In this document: positions 48,725 through 62,117 of the stretch, piece after piece
Layout: each line of letters starts with the position of its first letter
How positions within the stretch are numbered: position 1 is the stretch's first letter
Assembly (NCBI RefSeq): GCF_000236905.1
Contig: NC_016526.1
Span: forward strand, 620,001 to 684,000
Direction of reading: 5' to 3'
DNA length: 64,000 nt
From: Tetrapisispora phaffii CBS 4417
Taxonomy: Eukaryota > Ascomycota > Saccharomycetes > Saccharomycetales > Saccharomycetaceae
Position numbers and translations under genes: made by a program
The notes under the pieces: model-generated
Told to the model about the DNA's origin: nothing
What the model saw: only the letters and a program-made list of their open reading frames with translations
The model's database searches: none

Positions 48725-49529
48725 AACAAACGGCAAACCCGAAACGGAGGTAATATTAATATCTCATCTTCCGTGCGTTTATCCTCCCAGCGACTTACTT
48801 AATCCTGTCCGGAAACGGAAATCCAGATAAAGACGAAGTGATAACCAACCGTTTCAGACTCTGCTCTATCCCCTCTCTTCTTCTTCTTCTTCTTCAGCAT
48901 GAATATGTAAGTCCCTGTGCGCTAGAGTCTCGTTCCCCCACCACGCCGTGCCAACAAGCGTTTGTGTAAGAAGAATATGCAAACTGCACGTGTGCAACAA
49001 TAGTCTTCGAACTGCCACAAACGAGAGAAAATGCGGACCGCCTACTCAAATAAGAAAAAGAAAGGAAGAACAGCACCCCCAGAAGAACGGAAGAGGGAAG
49101 AAGAACACGGATACTGAACTCCGCCGACAGCGCGGATGGTTCTCCGTTTGTTATGTTTTTTTCTCTCTCTAGGCAATATTGAGTGATCGTTTTGGGTTTT
49201 ATAATTTCCAGATAAAAAAAGGAAAAACAGGAAAAATACCAATTAATGTAATTTTCTGGTGCGGCCGTTTCGGATGCTTTTTTCGTTCCGTCGACTATAC
49301 TGCATTCTCGTAATAGAAGCCAATCAGCCCAGCACTCCCGTCCCGGGACGGATCCGCCAGGTTCTCGTTCGTAAGTTTCGCAACTCGCAATTGTGCTGCT
49401 CTGCAACCGAAAAGTAAAACAACTACACCAGTTTCTCTGGGTTTTGTGTTTTTATTGAAATCATCAAAAGTGTCCAAAGAGAGACCCGCACCCGGCAATA
49501 CATCATTCTCAACCGTTTATCGTTTCTTT

Positions 49530-49745
49530 TTAACTAGTTCCCCCCTCCTCTTTGACTCCACCTCCCGGAGTTGATACTACTTCTGGAAAATAACTTTCGA
49601 AATCAATATTGCTGTGTTCTACGAGATCCACGCGAGTTTTCTCAAAACAAAGATAATACAATTCCCTGTCTGTAATCAAATCAACTATATTGAACTTCCG
49701 GTTGGTTTGGAAATTGAAAACACCATCTTTTACAATAAACTGCAC
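49530..49745 (-). other. Unassigned coding-like open segment (71 codons, no ATG)
   Basis: Open from a GTG at 49745 to a stop at 49530. The product VQFIVKDGVFNFQTNRKF and on through LITDRELYYLCFEKTRVDL, ending PEVVSTPGGGVKEEGGTS, has balanced, protein-like composition. There is no in-frame ATG, but GTGCAG at its upstream edge could be a 3' splice site. No homologue is recognised. It could be an exon, a decayed gene or chance. Confidence 0.3.
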
Positions 49746-50342
49746 AGTAACTTGAAATTAGGTTAAGTGTATACACATTGATTTATTATTCGAACTTCCG
49801 ACTGCCCCTTCTGCCTCCCGTCGCGTCCTACATTGATTGATTTCGATGTTTCTAATCTTTCATTCGATAAGTGAATGAAATGGTGTTATCTTAAGAAAGG
49901 ACGAAAAGGAAAAGTAAAATGTGGCTTCTTTTGGAAGTTCGATTGCCATGTGCATCAAAATCAGTGCAACGTTCTCGAACTTTGACGCTAGTTATCTGAT
50001 GAAACAACAAACAAGAGTCTCCATTTGTTATTGAAATTAAATTGTCATCTCATTAATCATGTTCGTTTCCGGGATTATTCTTGAGTTTTATAAGCTTTGG
50101 TATCTTATCTTTTTACCAGCCTTAGGCAGTCGTTCAAAGTCTAAACGATTTGAAAAGTCCTTTGCATCCTAATATATATATGTGCGTGTCTGAGGGGAAA
50201 CTATATTTTGCCAACACATCACTTCTCGTCTCGGTCCATACACTTTTGAGATCATACAGGCTTGTTTTTAACTTTGCTTTTTTCCCCATCAAGGTTAAGT
50301 CCACAAAACATAGCGCAGTAGTATTGGACTATAGAACACAAA

Positions 50343-52145
50343 ATGAAATCAATTGACAACTCCAACGTCAATAACACTGAGGAAACTCAACTGTTGAAAA
50401 ATAATGCGGTGAATAATAGCGATACATCTCTTGCGAAAAGTGGTGGATATAACTCCATCGTCAGTGGTGCTTCATCAGATTCAAATAATAAACCCAAACT
50501 CGACCCTATCACAAAATATAATTTAAGTTTAAGCAAAGGACCAATATTGACATCCCTGTGGTTAGGTTCCTTCTTATCGGCATTGGATGCAACTATTGTT
50601 GCTGTCATCATGAATAGAGTTGCAGAAGACTTCAACGCCTCAAATCAAAAACAATGGATAGCAACGTCATATTTATTAACAAACACTGCATTTCAACCTC
50701 TTTATGGTAGACTCTCCGATATCATAGGAAGAAAATATACCCAACTAATAGTCCCTTTTTTTTTTGGAATGGGGTCATTTTTAACAACATTTTCCAAGAC
50801 TCTACCACAATTTGCATTAGCAAGAGCTGTTGCAGGTATTGGTGGTGGTGGCATAAGTGCCATGAGTAGTATTGCTGTAAGTGACATATGCACTGTAAAA
50901 GAAAGAGGGATGTATCAAGGCTACGCAAACATCTTTTACGGTGCTGGTCAACTTATTGGTGCTCCAATCGGCGGTCTATTGATTGATAGAATCGGGTGGA
51001 GAGCTCTATTCGCGTTTCAAGTTCCAATGGTAGCAGTTGCCATGTTTTTGAGTTTCACTTACCTTAATATTAAATTAGCACATCTACCTCCAAAGGAAGA
51101 AAGGTATAAATGGAAACACTTGTCAAAATTGGATATATTTGGTTCCATCACTTTGGTCATAACAATCGGTATTTGTATCGTGATTTTATCAGATAATGGA
51201 TTGAACAGAATGGTTTTAGGTGCAATGGGATTGCTAAGTTTCGGCCTTTTCCTTATAATCGAAAAATACTATACAAAACATCAAATTTTGCCATTGAAAT
51301 GTTTACAGGGAAGTTTCGGTTACGCTTCTTTAACAATCATAATATCCACTTATGTCATTTTTGGTGAATATTTTAGAACACCAATTTACCTACAAGTTAT
51401 CCAAAACTTCACAGTTTCTCAATCAGGTATTTTCCTATTATTCCCAACTATTTGTGTCGCTGGAGGTTCCGTGCTAACTGGTAGGGTTTTAAAACAATCA
51501 AAAATGGATTTGGAAAAATGTTCTTATCAGCTTATATTCTACAGTGTGTGCACTCAATTTGTAGGGCTATTGATGTTAACCTTGTTGATCAATTATCTAC
51601 ATATTTTTAACTCAAACAATACAAAACCAGGTGTCGGGAATATTTTCCATGAATTGACGACAGTAGACTTCTCATGGAAAATAATTTTCTGCATTGCAAC
51701 ATCATTGGTAACATTTGGTTACGCCAGTATTTTAGTGGCGACACTGGTTTCGATCGTGCACACCGTGGAAAAGAGTCAACAAGGAAGCATTACAGGTCTA
51801 TTTTATTTATGGAGATCATTAGGTAATGTATTGGGAACCTCAATAACGTTAATTACCTATGAAAATAATTTGACAAGCAAATTATACAAATTTATGTTCG
51901 AAAATCCGGAGCAACACATGGACTATATATTCACAATTGAAGAATACAAAGCATTAGTAAAAAACTCAGGGTACTTAAGATCTCATTTCTCGAAGGACGT
52001 TGTTGAAGAATTATTGGCTGTCTATAGAAATGCATTTGTCCAATCATATATACCAAATTTATTAATCTGCTCCGTTGGTGTAGTTATTTCATATTTATTA
52101 ATGAGAAGTTATAAACCACAGCATAAAACCTTGCTACATTGTTAA
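50343..52145 (+). CDS. VBA1: Vacuolar basic amino acid permease Vba1 (MFS, DHA2 family)
   Basis: Imports Lys, His and Arg into the vacuole by proton exchange in S. cerevisiae. The 600-aa protein (S. cerevisiae 562) has a polar N-terminal tail of about 70 residues, then about 14 hydrophobic segments. Family motifs are SFLSALDATIVAVIMNRVAEDF in TM1, GRLSDIIGRK (MFS motif A) between TM2 and TM3, ALARAVAGIGGGGISAMSSIAVSD, and YGAGQLIGAPIGGLLIDRIGWRALFAFQVP (motif C region). The start at 50343 is the first in-frame ATG. The long upstream gap is unusual. Confidence 0.93.
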   Translation: MKSIDNSNVNNTEETQLLKNNAVNNSDTSLAKSGGYNSIVSGASSDSNNKPKLDPITKYNLSLSKGPILTSLWLGSFLSALDATIVAVIMNRVAEDFNASNQKQWIATSYLLTNTAFQPLYGRLSDIIGRKYTQLIVPFFFGMGSFLTTFSKTLPQFALARAVAGIGGGGISAMSSIAVSDICTVKERGMYQGYANIFYGAGQLIGAPIGGLLIDRIGWRALFAFQVPMVAVAMFLSFTYLNIKLAHLPPKEERYKWKHLSKLDIFGSITLVITIGICIVILSDNGLNRMVLGAMGLLSFGLFLIIEKYYTKHQILPLKCLQGSFGYASLTIIISTYVIFGEYFRTPIYLQVIQNFTVSQSGIFLLFPTICVAGGSVLTGRVLKQSKMDLEKCSYQLIFYSVCTQFVGLLMLTLLINYLHIFNSNNTKPGVGNIFHELTTVDFSWKIIFCIATSLVTFGYASILVATLVSIVHTVEKSQQGSITGLFYLWRSLGNVLGTSITLITYENNLTSKLYKFMFENPEQHMDYIFTIEEYKALVKNSGYLRSHFSKDVVEELLAVYRNAFVQSYIPNLLICSVGVVISYLLMRSYKPQHKTLLHC

Positions 52146-52919
52146 ATTTAGCAACATTCTGCATATGTCATGTCAAATCAAAATGAAAAATTTACTATTT
52201 TATATATCCATTTCAATTATAAAGCATTACATCATTAAATTCTAATAATAATATTCCGACTATAAATTAGCATTTAATATTACTTTAGCCAATAGCTTTA
52301 GTTTATTTCCCAACATTTTTATTGATTGTCAGATAAAAGTAAATAATATATTCTATTTTAAATAATCAACGGTACTTAAATAATGGATTTAGTTCAATAA
52401 TCTTAATTTAATGTTGCTTATGATTTTTTTGCCTATATAATCTTTAAAAATTTCAGAAATTTTTCATTTAATTGTTCGATCGAGATTTCGGAATCTTCTC
52501 TTGATAATAAATACAGGGCATTCGGAAAGAATGTGATGTTATAAAATAGAAATTGATTCGATGAGTTCGATTCGTAAATGTATATATCATGAAAGATATT
52601 TTAAAACTTTTATAAACAATAGGATATTACTGTATCTTATTCAACAGGTTTTATGAAAAGGGGAGGTATGCATTAATTGGTCACTTTATACATTCAAATT
52701 CCTTTTACATTATTAACTAGGGGATATAATAAGCATTGAAAATAGTAATATATGACTCAATAATTGATTATTACTTCAAAAGGTTTCTTTGCGGTGTATA
52801 AATAAATTCAACAAATAATTTAATAAATAGCAAGGGTGCTATTACTTCTGCTTTTAACTTCTGTTTACAGATCATCATAATCCAGGGTTAATAATTTATT
52901 GGATGGATAAACTGTTCAG
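52146..52919. other. VBA1-AAT1 intergenic region
   Basis: Very AT-rich. A consensus Gcn4 site TGACTCA lies at 52753-52759. YMR087W, expected between VBA1 and the SEG gene, is absent. No gene is seen. Confidence 0.5.
52753..52759. promoter_or_regulatory. Gcn4 site upstream of AAT1
   Basis: TGACTCA is the full Gcn4 core, 161 bp before AAT1, a sensible place for amino-acid control of an aminotransferase. Confidence 0.5.
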
Positions 52920-54251
52920 ATGAGATATATCATCCCCGTTAAGTACAGAATTTTTAAGCATGCTTTGCAGTCTGTGTGTAAAGTTTCGGTTGTATTTCGT
53001 AGATTCAATTATACCTGTAGTAAGTTGGTAGTTCCTGAAGCACCATCCGACAAGATTTTGGGTTTGAATGATTTATTTAAGAGGGATCAAAATAAGAATA
53101 AAGTGAATTTAACAGTAGGGATATATAAAGATGAAAAAGGATCGGTGACAACATTACTTTCGATTTTAGAAGCTCAGAAGATTGTAGAAAAGTCAAATAA
53201 TCATGATTTATCATATTTACCAATAGCAGGACATGAAGGGTATAGAAAAGCTGTTAAAAGGTTTTTATTTGATGAGTGCGTATCTAAAGGTGAAATAATT
53301 GAGCAAGAGAGAATAAGTTTAATTCAAACATTAAGTGGTACTGGTGCATTAGCAATTACCTCAAGATTTCTTTCAACCTTTGTCAGTGATACTGTTTGGA
53401 TATCTGATCCATCCTGGGTTAATCATGACAATATATTTGAAAAGAATGGTTTTAAAAATATAAACCATTATTCGTACGTTAAAAATGGAATATTGACTGT
53501 GGATGAATGGTTGGATGATTTGAAAAGAGATCCTGGAAAAGATAAGTCCACTAAACCACAAGCAGTCGTTCTGCATGCCTGTTGTCATAACCCAACAGGA
53601 ATTGATCCCACAAAAGAGGAATGGGAAAGAATCTTAGATGAAATTTATAATTTAAATATGATACCCATTGTAGACATGGCATATCAAGGTTTAGACACCG
53701 GTAATCTTAAAAATGATGCATATTTGTTGAAAATGATACTAAACGAAAAGAAATATAAGTCTTGGAGCAATGGTATATTTGTATGCCAATCGTTCGCAAA
53801 AAATATGGGTTTGTATTCTGAGAGAGTTGGCTCATTATCCATTGTAGTCCCTCCAAACAGTGAAGGATTAAAAAAAAATATTGATTCCCAATTACAGAAA
53901 ATAGTAAGAAGTATTTATTCTTCTCCTCCAAGTTATGGTTCTAAAATTGCATATTCAGTACTCTCTGATCCTATATTAAAAGAAAAATGGTTTCAAGACG
54001 TCGAAAAAATGGTTAATAGATTGACTCATGTACGGATGGAGATGCATAAACGTTTAGAATGGCCGGATTTGATAAACAAAAATCAGCAGCATGGTATGTT
54101 TTACTTTATTAATCTCAATGAAAAACAAATTAAGTACCTAAGAGACAAATATTCAATATATCTGACACTAGATGGACGGATGTCTTTAAGTGGAGTGAAC
54201 TCATCGAATATAGATTATGTCTGTGCGGCATTAAAGGATGCAATTTCATAA
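52920..54251 (+). CDS. AAT1: Mitochondrial aspartate aminotransferase Aat1
   Basis: PLP enzyme interconverting aspartate plus 2-oxoglutarate and oxaloacetate plus glutamate, part of the malate-aspartate shuttle. The 443-aa protein (S. cerevisiae 451) begins with a basic presequence (MRYIIPVKYRIFKHALQSVCK). Class I aminotransferase motifs follow: NLTVGIYKDEKG, YLPIAGHEGYRKAV, SGTGALAITSRFLS, HACCHNPTGIDPT, PIVDMAYQGLDTG, and the PLP-lysine motif SFAKNMGLYSERVGSLS with Lys294. The cytosolic paralogue Aat2 would lack the presequence. Convergent with the SEG-like gene, 170 bp between stops. Confidence 0.95.
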   Translation: MRYIIPVKYRIFKHALQSVCKVSVVFRRFNYTCSKLVVPEAPSDKILGLNDLFKRDQNKNKVNLTVGIYKDEKGSVTTLLSILEAQKIVEKSNNHDLSYLPIAGHEGYRKAVKRFLFDECVSKGEIIEQERISLIQTLSGTGALAITSRFLSTFVSDTVWISDPSWVNHDNIFEKNGFKNINHYSYVKNGILTVDEWLDDLKRDPGKDKSTKPQAVVLHACCHNPTGIDPTKEEWERILDEIYNLNMIPIVDMAYQGLDTGNLKNDAYLLKMILNEKKYKSWSNGIFVCQSFAKNMGLYSERVGSLSIVVPPNSEGLKKNIDSQLQKIVRSIYSSPPSYGSKIAYSVLSDPILKEKWFQDVEKMVNRLTHVRMEMHKRLEWPDLINKNQQHGMFYFINLNEKQIKYLRDKYSIYLTLDGRMSLSGVNSSNIDYVCAALKDAIS

Positions 54252-54421
54252 TATGTAGTGACTATTTCATCCTAATCAAATTAATGTAATCAAGCAACTT
54301 GAATAAAACAGGACATAATATATTAATTATTAGGTTAAAGATGCTTTTGTAAATAATTGTAATTAAACTATATTTGACGTTAATAGATCGAAAACGTTTT
54401 TCAAAAATAAATCATATGCTA

Positions 54422-56272
54422 TCAATGTGTTATTTTTGATAATCTTTTTGAGACGATTGATTTAAACTTCTTACCAAATGCTTTGCTGTGGTGAATTTCG
54501 TCAATATTAGAATGGTGGTTTTGCTGCATTCCAGCAATAGTTGAATATTGATCTTGATGAGAATCCACATGAATTTCATTGGTAAAATCTATCTTTGTAA
54601 CGTATGGGTTTGGTTTTGGAACTTGAATATTTTGCATGATTTTATCAGAGTAATTCGAACTAGTTCCTGTCTGAATTTCAGAAATAGCTGGAGGTGGGGC
54701 AAAATCTGAATGCTTATTTTTACCAGGACTTGATATACTTACATTTAAGCTTGAAGAACTAGGATTACCTGTTGAAAATATTCTGTCGGAAACCGTATCA
54801 GAATCAGAGAACAACACATTTGTGGTGTAACTATTTTCGTGGCAGTTTGATGAAAAGGAACTCTCACCATTATTGTCATCTAGAATATTAAAAAAAATTT
54901 TATTGTTGGATACTGGGCTTGTTGCCGGTCTTCTTGATGACCTTGTAGGTGGGACAATGTTCGTCAGACGTAGTTTAGAGTTATCGTAAGGAATATTATT
55001 GTTATATTTTAAATTTGGAAGAGATCCCTTTTTCCTCAAGAGTTTCTCATTATTAATGTCCGAATTTGATATTGAAGTTCCAAAATTGTCGTCACCTTTA
55101 TGTGGTACTGAAATTGGAACGGAAGAATTCCTCTGCAACCTTCTTTGTTTATCATTAAATAATTGATTGAATGATAGCTTTATTACTTCATCTTTTTGAG
55201 GTACTTTATTATTGTTATGACGAAATGTTGTACTTATGTTATCAGTATCTTGTAAGGAACTTCCAACATCTTTGTTATTTATCCTCCGTGGAGTTCCTTT
55301 GGTTGATTCAATTTGCAAAGAAGTTGTAATGCTTGAGTTTGATAAGTTAGAAGAGAAATATGACGCTCTATTCTTGAATTGATTAATGGCGGTTACTGAA
55401 TCTGGCGTATTTTGTCCTTCCATGATTGCTTGAGAAAGTAAATCAGTAACTTCTGCCATCTTCATATCAATACCATCATCTGGATTTGTTATAATATTTT
55501 CATTTCCATCTAAACGATTATATGCAGCTGTAGGATCAATGATATTATATATTATTTCGCCGTCTGCATTTCCTTCAAAAGAATCAGGCCTTATCAGAAC
55601 ATCTTGTGTGTCGTTTATTAATTCACTATTGTCACATACAACCTTCGCTATAATTGGCATGTGTTCTTCTAATGATATATTATCAAGAATATTAATAAAG
55701 TTCTCATCATTAATATTTGGATAATAAGCGGAATCCGTTTCATTAATATGTTGATATACCGGTATATCTACTGTTTCTCTTTCAAAATCTACTGGTTTGT
55801 TGTCAGTAACAATCCTCTCCTTTGGCTCTGATGGACTAAGAGGTAACATTCTGTCAGACTGCCTAGATAGCTTTCCATTCTTACCAGCAGAATAGAGACT
55901 GTAATGGCGTTTATGAGTCGACGCATCTTGAATATGTTCATTATCAAAACTATTTTCTTTATTTGATAAGATTCTCAGGGATTTGTGTCTAAAGATGTTA
56001 TGCTTTAGAAAACCATGTTTATTTTCATTATTAGTTGAACCAGTTTTATAATTAAATCTCAAATTCATACTACTCTTACGTTTGAAATTCTTCTTTTCAT
56101 CACCAGAGGAATTAGAGGGTACAACATGGACATCACTGTTTTCATACTTATAAGCAAATGAAGCAGCTAAGGAGGCAAGATTTGAAGATTCTTCCTCAGA
56201 TCTCTCAGATTCATATGGAATTTTATATTTGTCCTCTTTCTTCTTCCTGTTGGACTTATTTTTAATTAGCAT
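54422..56272 (-). CDS. Probable eisosome protein of the SEG1/SEG2 family
   Basis: A 616-aa, low-complexity, Ser/Asn-rich protein between AAT1 and GFA1, the place of SEG2 (YKL105C) and SEG1 (YMR086W), which stabilise eisosomes beneath the plasma membrane. Visible features are a very basic start (KNKSNRKKKEDKYKIPYE), SNLASLAASFAYKYE, several basic patches (FKRKSSMNLRFNYK), many SP/TP sites in the middle (PTRSSRRPATSPVSNN), and a conserved-looking C-terminus with NPYVTKIDFTNEIHVD and FGKKFKSIVSKRLSKI. It is much shorter than SEG1 (960) or SEG2 (1132). Assignment rests mainly on position; sequence recognition is weak. Confidence 0.6.
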   Translation of the reverse strand: MLIKNKSNRKKKEDKYKIPYESERSEEESSNLASLAASFAYKYENSDVHVVPSNSSGDEKKNFKRKSSMNLRFNYKTGSTNNENKHGFLKHNIFRHKSLRILSNKENSFDNEHIQDASTHKRHYSLYSAGKNGKLSRQSDRMLPLSPSEPKERIVTDNKPVDFERETVDIPVYQHINETDSAYYPNINDENFINILDNISLEEHMPIIAKVVCDNSELINDTQDVLIRPDSFEGNADGEIIYNIIDPTAAYNRLDGNENIITNPDDGIDMKMAEVTDLLSQAIMEGQNTPDSVTAINQFKNRASYFSSNLSNSSITTSLQIESTKGTPRRINNKDVGSSLQDTDNISTTFRHNNNKVPQKDEVIKLSFNQLFNDKQRRLQRNSSVPISVPHKGDDNFGTSISNSDINNEKLLRKKGSLPNLKYNNNIPYDNSKLRLTNIVPPTRSSRRPATSPVSNNKIFFNILDDNNGESSFSSNCHENSYTTNVLFSDSDTVSDRIFSTGNPSSSSLNVSISSPGKNKHSDFAPPPAISEIQTGTSSNYSDKIMQNIQVPKPNPYVTKIDFTNEIHVDSHQDQYSTIAGMQQNHHSNIDEIHHSKAFGKKFKSIVSKRLSKITH

Positions 56273-57268
56273 TGTGTTTTGTTATTTGCAGTAATACTTC
56301 TAGTTTAGTTGAGTATATAAACAGACAAGATTAGCTTATAAAGATGCGCCATAACATAGGCAGATATCTGTTGTAAAGTAAATACTGTACATATACACAC
56401 ACATATATATATAAGATAATAAATGTTCATTTCGTATATGAACTTAAATGAAACCTTATTATAATTCCCTCTCAGCGTAATCAATGTACAAAAAGTAATC
56501 ATTGTTGATGTTATTGTAATATCAAACTATAAAAAACATCGATGAACAGGGATGGGTCTTTGAACCTAATAGTTTAATTCATTAGAAGTACATTATATTT
56601 CTCATTTTTTCCATTTTATGGTCATTGAAATATTAAATCTTACTCCTCGTACAGGTCCCTGGCGAGATATTTAATTTAAAAAAAGGTTAATTAGGGAACA
56701 CCTCTAATCTGTAAAAATAAAAGAAAGGATATCGGTTTTGAAAATAGTCAGTTTTATTATCATTAAATGAATTTTTGTTAATAATTGAATCAAGGAATAA
56801 GGTTATTAATGTTAAATGCATACATAATTTAAGGATAAGATGTGTGGTTAAAATGCTTAGTAAGTTGTTAGCGTTTAGTTAACAGAGATGGACTTCTCCT
56901 TGATCCGCTTGTATCATTCATTCATTGTATTGTCTATTGCTTCAAATAATAAATAAGATTGTACGGAAAATCAATTTATTATTACATGAAGAATTAGCTT
57001 TGAGATGTACATTATAATTAATGCTTGCATCTCATTTTTATAAATATTTGACAATGACTTATCATGTAATCTTTATGATTTAATGTAGTAATATATATAC
57101 ATCTATATTTATATAAATGTATATTTTTTTATATTAAAGTACAACTTATGAAAAGTTAAAAGCTAAATATTAGTTTAAGAACAGTGGATCGCATATTTCA
57201 TGAGAGGTATTTATGGTATTTTGTAATTTTCTGCTGATTTTTTTTTGGTATTATTTAATTTAGCCAAT
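56273..57268. other. GFA1-SEG intergenic region
   Basis: SEG-like gene promoter and GFA1 3' flank, about 1 kb, strongly AT-rich with TA-rich tracts at about 56390-56420 and 57090-57130. No gene or convincing motif is seen. Confidence 0.5.
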
Positions 57269-60494
<3,226 letters not shown>

Positions 60495-62117
60495 TTACAC
60501 ACTATTATATTGAGAATAAACTTTTCTCCAATAACGATAAAATCCATTGAAAAATTTGACTGCTAATCCGATGTCATGAGAACCCGTAGTAGCTCTGATA
60601 CTATGCATTGATAATTGTGCAATCCCTAAATCTACTGTTCTTGCTCCTGTTTGAGAAGAAATTGAAGGCCCTATCGTTCCACCTGATCTGGAATTATTTT
60701 TAATTTGGAAGTATTGAATTTTGTCGTTATTCATTCTTGCTATTTCTTCAATAACACTTACACCGATTAAGTCAGTAGCCATATGAGCATTTGGATCCAA
60801 AGATAAAGTAACTCCGACATTTGGCTTAGGGGAGTGATTTTTCATATAAACTTCTTTAAAATTTGGATTGAATAGGTGGTTAACGTCAGCAGATAAAATT
60901 AAAGAGTTTGCAAATATTTGGTGGTATATATCGCTTGAGGCCGAAGTATCGTCTGAAGCAGGAAAGTTACTTTTCCCCTTATATTTACTGTCGGACACTC
61001 TTTGGACAACTGTTTCCATTAATCCACCTTTAGCGCCTTGTCTTGTTAAGGATCCAACTTCCTCATTGTCATATAAGGTAACCATATTGAAACCTTCAGA
61101 AAATCCACGCTTGTGTGATTCAATAAATGAAGTAATGGCAGCGAAACTACACAATCTATCATCTAGTCTTGGTGCAAACAAAAAGTCATCCTTCAAACCA
61201 CCGATTGAACCTTTCTGAACGTCAAATAAATCTAGATCTACTTGTTGGATTTGTGATACGTTGATGTTTGCTAAATTAGCGATGTATCTGAGCAGATGAA
61301 TTGAATGTTTCCCGTATAAAGGAGATTTTTTTTCATCTTCAGTTATTTGTTCCCTACCTTCATCATCACCAAAACCGAAGCCAATGATAGGAACAGCTTG
61401 ATCTTCTTTATCGAATGGACCAACTGCTGGTGCCCCAAAATGAGGTGCTAATGTTGGAATTCTAGCAATCGGGTGAGGAGTGGAATTAATTAGAGTAGAC
61501 TTGACATTGTCCCCATCTTTGTAGACAATCTTACCACCAATACCAAGGTCTCTATCGAACCACACACTGTCCAATGTGCCACCGTATGGAGCAACACCTA
61601 AAAGTACATAACCTTCGACATCATCTTTAACAGATGCCGGTTTTAATTTAGCATTCAATGAATCGATATGGCAAGTAATAGAGGAAACACCATCTGCTGC
61701 TTTCCAACTGGGATCAACTTTGAAAGCACATAAACTAGTCTTGTTTCTTGTGGTGTAGAAACAGTTGTTCTTGCTTTCTCTTATGATATGGGACCATTCG
61801 TCAGTTTCAGATATATATTCGAAACCTGCATTTTCCAACAACTTTGAGAAGTATTGAACCACATGATAAATCGTAGGGTTTTCATAGGTAAAATCAATAT
61901 AAATATTCGAATAGTTAATCAGTGCTTCTAAACTTACTTCCTGTTCGTCGATAATTTTTTTCTTCAATGTCTGAGAAGGATACCCAGATTCAGTTGATGA
62001 TTTATTTTTTTCAGTTAGTAAACTTAAAGTTTCTTGCAGATGTTTAATCAATTGTTCTTGATCTATAGCGTCTGAATTTTCAGCAGGAGAAACCACACTG
62101 GGCTTACTTTTTTCCAT
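60495..62117 (-). CDS. LAP4: Vacuolar aminopeptidase I (Lap4/Ape1)
   Basis: M18 zinc aminopeptidase delivered as a precursor to the vacuole by the Cvt selective-autophagy pathway in S. cerevisiae. The 540-aa protein (S. cerevisiae 514) has an N-terminal extension with the amphipathic helix QEQLIKHLQETLSLLTEKN (residues about 21-39), like the Ape1 propeptide that drives oligomer formation. The catalytic body shows CHIDSLNAKLKP, APYGGTLDSVWFDRDLGIGG, DVQKGSIGGLKDDFLFAPRLDDRLCSFAA, YDNEEVGSLTRQGAKGG, SADVNHLFNPNFKEVYMKNH and SLDPNAHMATDL. These contain the two-zinc ligands. Divergent from HSL1. Confidence 0.96.
   Translation of the reverse strand: MEKSKPSVVSPAENSDAIDQEQLIKHLQETLSLLTEKNKSSTESGYPSQTLKKKIIDEQEVSLEALINYSNIYIDFTYENPTIYHVVQYFSKLLENAGFEYISETDEWSHIIRESKNNCFYTTRNKTSLCAFKVDPSWKAADGVSSITCHIDSLNAKLKPASVKDDVEGYVLLGVAPYGGTLDSVWFDRDLGIGGKIVYKDGDNVKSTLINSTPHPIARIPTLAPHFGAPAVGPFDKEDQAVPIIGFGFGDDEGREQITEDEKKSPLYGKHSIHLLRYIANLANINVSQIQQVDLDLFDVQKGSIGGLKDDFLFAPRLDDRLCSFAAITSFIESHKRGFSEGFNMVTLYDNEEVGSLTRQGAKGGLMETVVQRVSDSKYKGKSNFPASDDTSASSDIYHQIFANSLILSADVNHLFNPNFKEVYMKNHSPKPNVGVTLSLDPNAHMATDLIGVSVIEEIARMNNDKIQYFQIKNNSRSGGTIGPSISSQTGARTVDLGIAQLSMHSIRATTGSHDIGLAVKFFNGFYRYWRKVYSQYNSV

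Larger units (their letters stand above)
47909..50342. other. 2.4 kb gene-poor region between YTA12 and VBA1
   Basis: The largest stretch without an assigned gene. It includes a 16-bp-stem hairpin (48690-48724), a GC-rich part (about 48770-49400) with overlapping ATG-less open frames up to 170 codons, a 14-bp palindrome CCGTCCCGGGACGG (49338-49351), CTT repeats at about 48879-48896, and a coding-like segment on the minus strand at 49530-49745. It may hold a non-coding RNA, a decayed gene, or a long VBA1 promoter. Confidence 0.5.

Noticed and set aside
48894..49406. 170-codon open frame on the minus strand in the YTA12-VBA1 gap as a gene
   Set aside because: It opens with TTG, contains no internal Met codon, and the product shows no family motif; kept only as an observation on base composition.
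52440..52560. TTCGGAA sequences upstream of AAT1 as a centromere
   Set aside because: The flanks do not match the remaining CDEIII bases and no CDEI is present.
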